Source: Novosphingobium sp. (GTDB lineage Bacteria; Pseudomonadota; Alphaproteobacteria; Sphingomonadales; Sphingomonadaceae). Taken from it: a stretch of DNA of 18,092 nt. A program made the position numbers and the translations under genes. The notes beneath the pieces were generated by a model that saw nothing but the letters and a program-made list of their open reading frames with translations, was not told the DNA's origin and made no database searches. Below, in pieces: positions 13,034-18,092 of the stretch. Each line of letters opens with the position of its first letter. The stretch's first letter is position 1. The stretch is taken from the NCBI GenBank assembly GCA_027490345.1, contig JAIXYF010000058.1, forward strand, positions 1 through 18,092, given 5' to 3'.

Positions 13034-14371
13034 TTGCCGCTGCGCTGGCCCTTTCCGGTGTTCTATCCTTCGGCCCGCGCGGCCGTGGGGCTGGCGCTGG
13101 CTGCTCCTGCGGCGTTGCTCGTGGCGGCTGCCGCGCCGCAGGCGTGGATTGCGGCGCCCGCGCTGGGCGGCGCGCTGCTGGTGATGGTCCTGCTCGATGC
13201 CCTGCTGGCCCCGGCGCTGGCGGACTTGCGCGTGATCGTGCCGCAGGATTGCGAAGTGGGTGAGGCGCTGGCGATCACCGTGCTCGCTGATTTCCGCGCC
13301 GAAGCGCCGCGCGCCGCGCCCGTGGCCGCGCTGGCGCTGGATCCGCGGTTGGCGCCGGGCGGGCGGCTGGTGGCGCCGCTCGGGCGCGATAGCGGCGTGT
13401 GGAGCGCGGCGGTGCAAACCGTGCCCACCCGGCGCGGCACCGGCGCAGTGAGCGCTGTCTGGCTCCGCTGGGAAGGGCCGCTCGGCCTTGCATGCCGGCA
13501 GGTGCGCCGCAATCTCGATGCCGTGATCCGCGTCCGCCCAAACATTGCGCCCGTGCGCAGCCCCGCGCTGCAGCTGTTTTTGCGTGATGCCCAGTTCGGC
13601 ATGGTCGCGCGCCGCATCCGGGGCGAAGGCACCGAATTCGAAGCGCTGGCGGAGTATGAGGCTGGGATGGACCGCCGCAGGATCGACTGGAAATCGTCGG
13701 CCCGCCACGCCCGGCTTTTCGCCAAGGAATACGAGACCGAGCGCAACAACCAGATCGTCTTTGCGTTCGATTGCGGGCAGACAATGTGCGAGCCGATTGG
13801 CGGCCTGCCACGCATCGACCGCGCGGTGACGGCCGCACTCACCACCGCTTGGATCGCGCTGGGCGCACAAGACCGCGTGGCGTTTTATGGCTTTGCCGCG
13901 CGTCCGCAGGTGATGAGCCCGTTTGTCACCGCCCCGCGCGCGTTTGCCCGCCTGCAGGACGCCGCCGCTGCTCTGGACTACAGCGCCGAGCAGCCCAATT
14001 TCACGCTGGCGCTTTCCACCCTTGCGGCGCGGCTACGGCGGCGTTCGCTGCTGGTGGTGTTTTCCGAATTCACCGATCCCACCAGCGCCGAACTGATGAT
14101 CGAATCGATGCGCCGCCTGGTCGAACGGCACCGTGTGATCTTCGTTGTCATGGCCGATGCCGAACTGGCCGATTTCGTCAGCGCGCCGATCAGAAGCGAG
14201 CAGGATGCGGCCATGGCGGTCACCGCCACCACGCTCCAGCAGCAGCGCACGCTCGTGCTGCAGCGTCTGCGCCGGGCTGGCATTCTGGTCGTGGAAGCGC
14301 CCTATCAGCATATCGGCAACCGCTTGCTCGATGCCTATCTTGCGGTAAAGCGTGCCGGGAGCCTGGGATGA
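13034..14371 (+). CDS. DUF58-domain membrane protein, MoxR partner
   Basis: A 445-residue protein with two N-terminal membrane helices (about 13-35 and 38-60). A beta-rich segment follows, then the DUF58 signature at 198-252: GEGTEFEALAEYEAG, RRRIDWKSSARHARL and EYETERNNQIVFAFD. The VWA-like MIDAS position reads DCGQT (246-250) instead of DxSxS, so the serines are missing and metal binding may be altered or lost. DUF58 proteins are the usual substrates or partners of MoxR ATPases. The start is a TTG 3 bases after the moxR stop, with only a weak ribosome site, so translation should depend on moxR translation; a GTG at 13058 is an alternative. The stop overlaps the next start (ATGA). Confidence 0.93.
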   Translation: MPLRWPFPVFYPSARAAVGLALAAPAALLVAAAAPQAWIAAPALGGALLVMVLLDALLAPALADLRVIVPQDCEVGEALAITVLADFRAEAPRAAPVAALALDPRLAPGGRLVAPLGRDSGVWSAAVQTVPTRRGTGAVSAVWLRWEGPLGLACRQVRRNLDAVIRVRPNIAPVRSPALQLFLRDAQFGMVARRIRGEGTEFEALAEYEAGMDRRRIDWKSSARHARLFAKEYETERNNQIVFAFDCGQTMCEPIGGLPRIDRAVTAALTTAWIALGAQDRVAFYGFAARPQVMSPFVTAPRAFARLQDAAAALDYSAEQPNFTLALSTLAARLRRRSLLVVFSEFTDPTSAELMIESMRRLVERHRVIFVVMADAELADFVSAPIRSEQDAAMAVTATTLQQQRTLVLQRLRRAGILVVEAPYQHIGNRLLDAYLAVKRAGSLG

Positions 14372-15447
14372 GCGAGCCTGCTTCTTCCATCCTCGGCCGG
14401 TTCAGCGGCTGGTTCAGCCCCGCCGCCAGCGCCGAGATTGCCGCCGCAGAGGATGCCGCGCTGCGCTCCGACCGTTTCCGCCTTGAGCGCGAAAGCGATT
14501 GGAAGCGCCTTGAAGCCATCGTCACGCGGATCGAGCGCGGGCGGCTGCGCGGGGTCTCGGATGACGATCTGCTCGCGCTCCCAGCGCTCTATCGCACCGC
14601 CGTCTCCAGCCTTGCGGTCGCGCGCGAAACTTCGCTTGATGCCGAAACCTTAACCTGGCTTGAGGTGCTGACCCGCCGCGCGTGGTTCATCATCTATGGC
14701 CCGCGCGCTGGCCTCGGCGATTGGCTGCTGCGCTTTTTTGGCGGCGGGTGGAGCGCCAGCGTGCGCGCGCTCGGGAGCGATATCCTGATAGCGTTGGCGT
14801 TGATGGTGGCAGGCACGGTGGCGGGCTGGCTGCTGGTGGCCAGCGATCCGGATTGGTATTATGCGCTGATCCCCTCCGGGATGGCCGATGCGCGCGTGCC
14901 GGGGGCCAGCCGGGCAGTTCTGATGGGGACATTGTTCGGCCAGCAGAGCCAGTCCGGCCTTGGCATGTTTGCCGCCGCGCTGTTTTCCAACAACGCGCAA
15001 GTGGCGATCCTGGCCTTCGCGCTGGGCTTTGCCTTTGGCCTGCCATCGGCGCTGCTGCTGATACACAACACCACGATGCTGGGCGCGCTGCTGTGGCTCT
15101 ATCACGGGCAGGGCCTCACCATCGAAATCATCGGTTGGCTCGCGGTTCACGGCACAACCGAACTCTACGCGATCCTCCTTGCAGGCGCGGCGGGCCTTCA
15201 TATCGGCCGCGCGATGGCTTTTCCGGGCGAACTGGCCGTGCTTGATGCGGCCGCCGCTGCCGGGCGGCGTACCGCGCAGGTCATGGTGGGCGTAGTCCTC
15301 ATGCTCATCTTGGCGGGCCTGCTCGAAGGCTTTGCCCGCCAGCTGATTGATAACACGGCTGGCCGCCTGATCGTCGGCGCGTTCATGCTGGTGCTGTGGA
15401 CTGGCTATTTCTTCGTGTGGCGCGGCGATGAAGGGAAGGCGGCCTGA
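14368..15447 (+). CDS. SpoIIM/DUF95-family membrane protein
   Basis: A 359-residue polytopic membrane protein. The first 130 residues are soluble and charged, then about six membrane segments follow (near 136-158, 208-232, 236-257, 264-283, 304-322 and 333-351). The family hallmark HGTTELYAILLAGAAG (261-276) matches SpoIIM, a component of the septal peptidoglycan-remodelling complex in sporulating Firmicutes. In non-sporulating bacteria such as this one the homologues sit in MoxR/DUF58/RDD clusters and their role is unknown. The start overlaps the DUF58 stop by four bases; the stop overlaps the RDD start by one base (TGATG). Confidence 0.92.
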   Translation: MSEPASSILGRFSGWFSPAASAEIAAAEDAALRSDRFRLERESDWKRLEAIVTRIERGRLRGVSDDDLLALPALYRTAVSSLAVARETSLDAETLTWLEVLTRRAWFIIYGPRAGLGDWLLRFFGGGWSASVRALGSDILIALALMVAGTVAGWLLVASDPDWYYALIPSGMADARVPGASRAVLMGTLFGQQSQSGLGMFAAALFSNNAQVAILAFALGFAFGLPSALLLIHNTTMLGALLWLYHGQGLTIEIIGWLAVHGTTELYAILLAGAAGLHIGRAMAFPGELAVLDAAAAAGRRTAQVMVGVVLMLILAGLLEGFARQLIDNTAGRLIVGAFMLVLWTGYFFVWRGDEGKAA

Positions 15448-16358
15448 TGGCGCGGCGTGCCACCCAGAGGCCCGAACCGCGCACGCGTAACCGCACGGTG
15501 ATCACCCCCGAAGGCGTCGCGCTGCCGTTCGTCCTGGCCACGCGCGGCGCGCGGGCGGCGGCGCTGCTGATCGATCTGGCGCTCATTGGCGCGGCGATGG
15601 TTGCCACCACGCTCACATTGCTGTGGATCGCGGGCGGCGTCACGGGGGCTGATCTCGAAGGCGGCTCGGCCAAGGCGCATGCGCTGCAGGCGCTCGTCGT
15701 CATCTGGATCATCGCGATGTTCCTGTTTCGCAATGCGTGGTTCCTGTTCTTCGAGCTTGGCCCGCGCGGCGCCACGCCGGGCAAGCGCATCACCGGCATT
15801 CGCGTGGCCGCGCGCGGCACCGAACGGCTAACGACCGAGGCAGTGATCGCGCGCAATATCGTGCGCGATATCGAACTGTTCATGCCCGCCGTGTTCATCG
15901 GCGGCGCGATTTCTGCGGGCAGCGATACCGATGCGGCGGGCTGGGCCGGGGCGATCTGGTTCGCCATTTTCGTGGCTTTCCCGTTTCTCAACCGCGATGC
16001 ACTGCGCTGCGGCGATGTGATTGCGGGCACTTGGGTGGTCGAAGTGCCGCGCCGCAAGCTGGGGCAGGCGCTCTCCGTCAGCGCGCCCCTGGCCGCCGCC
16101 GATCAGGCCTACACGTTCACGCCCGCGGAACTGGCAGTCTATGGCGAGTACGAACTGCAGACGCTGGAGCGCGTGCTGCGCGATGGGCGCGGCCCGGCGT
16201 TAGACGATGTGGCCGATGCGATCAGCCGCAAGATCGGCCGCCCCTATCCCGATGGCGCAGAGCGCGTTTTCCTCGAATCCTACTACCTCCAGCTGCGCGC
16301 CCAGCTGGAACAAGGCCTGCGCATGGGCAGGCGCAAGGCCGACAAGCACGCCGCGTAA
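15447..16358 (+). CDS. RDD-family membrane protein, last gene of the MoxR operon
   Basis: A 303-residue membrane protein with an RDD domain at about 30-200: GARAAALLIDLALIG with Arg36 and Asp43, TPGKRITGIRV (110-120), RNIVRDIE with Asp141, and the closing LRCGDVIAGTWVVEV. Hydrophobic segments lie near 38-63, 80-104, 143-157 and 165-181. About 100 C-terminal residues form a charged, helical soluble tail (QTLERVLRDGRG, LEQGLRMGRRKADKHAA), probably cytoplasmic and not part of a minimal RDD protein. RDD proteins are suspected transport or membrane-adaptor components. The gene overlaps the SpoIIM-type gene by one base and ends 3 bases from the convergent asparaginase gene. Confidence 0.92.
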   Translation: MARRATQRPEPRTRNRTVITPEGVALPFVLATRGARAAALLIDLALIGAAMVATTLTLLWIAGGVTGADLEGGSAKAHALQALVVIWIIAMFLFRNAWFLFFELGPRGATPGKRITGIRVAARGTERLTTEAVIARNIVRDIELFMPAVFIGGAISAGSDTDAAGWAGAIWFAIFVAFPFLNRDALRCGDVIAGTWVVEVPRRKLGQALSVSAPLAAADQAYTFTPAELAVYGEYELQTLERVLRDGRGPALDDVADAISRKIGRPYPDGAERVFLESYYLQLRAQLEQGLRMGRRKADKHAA

Positions 16359-16361
16359 GGC

Positions 16362-17297
16362 TCAGGTCCCGCCGAAGATCCCGACCTCGCGCAGGCCATT
16401 GCTGTCTGCCCGCCCGCGAAACAGGCCCGGCGTGGTGAAGGCAAACCCGGTCTCGCCCGCTGGTGTGGCGTAGATAATCCCGCCAACGCCCTCCATCGCC
16501 CCGATTTCGGCAAGCACCGCCTCGGTAGCGGCCTGCGCCTGCTCCCCGCCCAGCCGGATGCGCGCGCAGATTTCATGCGCTGCGCCCACCCGCATGAACT
16601 GCTCGCCAGAGCCGGTGCAGCTAATTGCTGCCGCGCGGTCATCGGCATAGGTCCCCGCGCCGATCAGCGTCGAATAGCCGATCCGACCCCAGCGCTTGCC
16701 CGTGAGGCCGCCAGTGGACGTCGCCGCCGCGACATGGCCCATGGCATCGACCGCCACCGCGCCCACCGTGCCGTATTTCAGCCCCGCATCGAACCAGCCA
16801 AGTTTCCGGGCCTTCAGTTCCTGCAATTGCCGCCAGCGCTCCTCGGTTGCGAACCAGTCGGGATCGACCATCACTGCGCCCTGCTCGCGCGCAAACTCCT
16901 CCGCTCCTGCGCCGCTAAGGAACACATGCGGGCTCTGTTCCATAACCGCGCGCGCGAGCATGACCGGGTTGCGCGTGTGTGTCACCCCGCAGACCGCGCC
17001 GGCATCGCGCGCGCGCCCGTCCATCACGGCGGCATCCAGCTCGTTCGTGCCATGATAGGTGAACACCGCGCCGCGCCCGGCGTTGAAATGCGGATCGTCC
17101 TCCAGCTCGGCGACCGCCGCGCAGACCGCGTCCAGCGCGTTCCCGCCTGCTTCCAGCACCGCGCGCCCCGCATCGAGCGCCACACCCAGTGCCGCCTCGT
17201 GCGCGATGATGGCAGCCGCGTCCATTGTCTCACGCGTCATCGCGCCGGCCCCGCCATGAATGGCGATGGCCCAGCGGCTTTTGCTTGTCTCGGTCAT
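16362..17297 (-). CDS. iaaA: Isoaspartyl peptidase / type III L-asparaginase
   Basis: N-terminal-nucleophile hydrolase of 311 residues that cuts itself into two subunits and hydrolyses isoaspartyl dipeptides and asparagine. IHGGAG (13-18), NALDAV and FNAGRGAVFT belong to the alpha subunit. The self-processing site is before Thr177 in KYGTVGAVA, followed by AATSTGGLTGKRWGRIG and SCTGSGE. By alignment with the E. coli enzyme (Thr179, Arg207, Asp210), Arg205 is kept but the second substrate anchor, normally Asp in GRxGD, is Tyr208 here (GRIGYS). That could shift specificity. The 5' end is 46 bases from the divergent acetyltransferase. No signal peptide is visible. Confidence 0.94.
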   Translation of the reverse strand: MTETSKSRWAIAIHGGAGAMTRETMDAAAIIAHEAALGVALDAGRAVLEAGGNALDAVCAAVAELEDDPHFNAGRGAVFTYHGTNELDAAVMDGRARDAGAVCGVTHTRNPVMLARAVMEQSPHVFLSGAGAEEFAREQGAVMVDPDWFATEERWRQLQELKARKLGWFDAGLKYGTVGAVAVDAMGHVAAATSTGGLTGKRWGRIGYSTLIGAGTYADDRAAAISCTGSGEQFMRVGAAHEICARIRLGGEQAQAATEAVLAEIGAMEGVGGIIYATPAGETGFAFTTPGLFRGRADSNGLREVGIFGGT

Positions 17298-17343
17298 GCC
17301 GCCCGCGATAGCAGATCAGATCGGCAAGGCCAGCGGGGCGCGC

Positions 17344-17829
17344 ATGATCGAAGGTCTGGAAATCACCGAAGACGACCTGTCCGCCGAAGACGTGCGGGCA
17401 CTGGTAGCGCTTCACCTCGGCGGCATGCACGCCGAAAGCCCCGCCTGCAAAGTCCACGCCTTGCCTTTGGAAAAGCTGCGCCAGCCGGGCGTGACGTTCT
17501 ACGCCGCCCGCGTGCATGGCGCGCTCGCCGCCATCGGGGCGATCAAGCACCTCGATGCTGCCCACGGCGAACTCAAATCGATGCGCGCGGCCCCGGAATG
17601 GCGCGGCAAAGGCGTGGGGGAGGCGATGCTCCTGCACCTCATGAGCGTCGCCCGCACGCGCGGCTACACCCGCCTTAGCCTGGAAACCGGGCGTACCGCA
17701 GCCTTTGCCCCGGCCGTCGCGCTATATCGCAAATACGGCTTCACCGAATGCACCGGTTTTGGTGACTACATTGTCGACGAATTCAGCCAGTGCCTCACCT
17801 GCGAGATCGACCGTCTCAAGATCTGTTAA
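17344..17829 (+). CDS. GNAT-family N-acetyltransferase
   Basis: Acetyl-CoA-dependent N-acetyltransferase of 161 residues. The acetyl-CoA-binding motif A is KSMRAAPEWRGKGVGEAML (78-96), with the R-x-x-G-x-G loop at 87-92. RLSLETG (110-116), FAPAVALYRKYGF and GFGDYIVD complete the fold and fit the PhnO/YsnE-like group. The acceptor substrate is unknown. The ATG at 17344 is chosen because the domain begins there and GGGG precedes it; longer starts (17260, 17296) would run into the divergent asparaginase gene. The 46-base gap must hold both promoters. Confidence 0.92.
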   Translation: MIEGLEITEDDLSAEDVRALVALHLGGMHAESPACKVHALPLEKLRQPGVTFYAARVHGALAAIGAIKHLDAAHGELKSMRAAPEWRGKGVGEAMLLHLMSVARTRGYTRLSLETGRTAAFAPAVALYRKYGFTECTGFGDYIVDEFSQCLTCEIDRLKIC

Positions 17830-17894
17830 TCAGTTGGCGCGGTGTTGTCTCAATTGGGGAATGCCGCATCAATGCTGCCAGGGGCGTGATTAAT

Positions 17895-17954
17895 CCCGTT
17901 GCTTGGAAACCGCCCTGCCGATAGCCCCACCGCAATCGCAATAGTTGCAACGGG
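17895..17954 (+). promoter_or_regulatory. Inverted repeat that can mask the RTX-gene ribosome site
   Basis: CCCGTTGC (17895-17902) is the exact reverse complement of GCAACGGG (17947-17954). The right arm overlaps the Shine-Dalgarno GGGAAAG (17952-17958) of the RTX gene. In the transcript the two arms could pair across 44 bases and limit ribosome access. The function is inferred. Confidence 0.35.
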
Positions 17955-17963
17955 AAAGCGGTC

Positions 17964-18092
17964 ATGGGCGTTTATTATGGTGATGCGGGTGCCAATACGC
18001 TCACGGGCGAAGGTGCTGACGTGCTCTATGGCCTTGGCGGCGATGATATCATCACGGCTGGTGCGGGTGATGACGCGCTTGTCGGCGGCGCT
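17964..18092 (+). CDS. RTX-type calcium-binding repeat protein (5' end only)
   Basis: The first 43 residues run into the window edge. They contain glycine/aspartate nonapeptides of the RTX (hemolysin-type, GGxGxDxUx) class: GEGADVLYG, LGGDDIITA and GAGDDALVGG, which bind Ca2+ and fold as a beta-roll outside the cell. There is no N-terminal signal peptide, as expected for type I-secreted proteins with a C-terminal signal. GGGAAAG lies 5 bases before the ATG. Repeats starting at residue 15 mean no catalytic domain comes first; what follows (protease, lipase, adhesin or only repeats) cannot be seen. Codon use is slightly less GC-rich than in the neighbours. Confidence 0.85.
   Translation, partial: MGVYYGDAGANTLTGEGADVLYGLGGDDIITAGAGDDALVGGA

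Noticed and set aside
11975..13870. 631-codon leftward open frame opposite the DUF4350, moxR and DUF58 genes
   Set aside because: It is an antisense shadow produced by high GC at third codon positions. The opposite strand carries intact AAA+ and DUF58 motifs, and the shadow product is Arg/His-rich with no recognisable domain.
18000..18092. Tandem DNA repeat or CRISPR-like periodicity at the right end
   Set aside because: The periodicity is explained by RTX nonapeptide codons (Gly/Asp-rich); there are no conserved direct repeats with spacers.

Overview
The window is high-GC DNA with the gene families and gene style of an alphaproteobacterium of the order Sphingomonadales (Novosphingobium/Sphingomonas/Erythrobacter type). 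The evidence is an UrcA-family protein, a CC_3452-like secreted protein, an IF-1 with a Gly/Lys/Arg-rich C-terminal tail, a membrane-anchored cytochrome c next to a monofunctional prephenate dehydratase, and QmcA/NfeD. I see no rRNA, tRNA, CRISPR array, insertion sequence or integrase. Most of the window reads as ordinary chromosome.

Layout. Positions 1-4674 are leftward genes: a class A penicillin-binding protein cut by the window edge, MsrB, the NfeD-QmcA membrane pair, a four-cysteine secreted protein of unknown function, and a CC_3452-like secreted protein with a strong intrinsic terminator. At 4675-4863 a divergent control region carries a 22-bp near-perfect palindrome, followed by a rightward HxlR-family regulator and a leftward UrcA-family gene. 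At 6168-7221 a small membrane protein and a metallophosphoesterase form a two-gene unit. The longest gene-poor gap (7222-7651) holds a possible 48-codon ORF, a sigma70-like promoter and a 19-codon leader ORF ending three bases before infA. Then come a 54-codon small ORF, a long stem-loop, the leftward cytochrome c gene and the rightward prephenate dehydratase gene.

From 10093 to 16358 six genes lie head to tail, mostly with overlapping stop and start codons: DUF4129 protein, DUF4350 protein, MoxR AAA+ ATPase, DUF58 protein, SpoIIM/DUF95 membrane protein and RDD membrane protein. This family set recurs together in distant bacteria, including the moxR2 neighbourhood of Mycobacterium tuberculosis as I recall it. 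It probably forms a membrane machine in which MoxR remodels a complex containing the DUF58 protein, but its biochemical job is not established. It is the best candidate here for an under-described system.

The right end holds a convergent isoaspartyl peptidase/type III asparaginase with a Tyr at an expected substrate-anchoring Asp, a divergent GNAT acetyltransferase, and the first 43 codons of an RTX-repeat calcium-binding protein whose Shine-Dalgarno region can pair with an upstream sequence.
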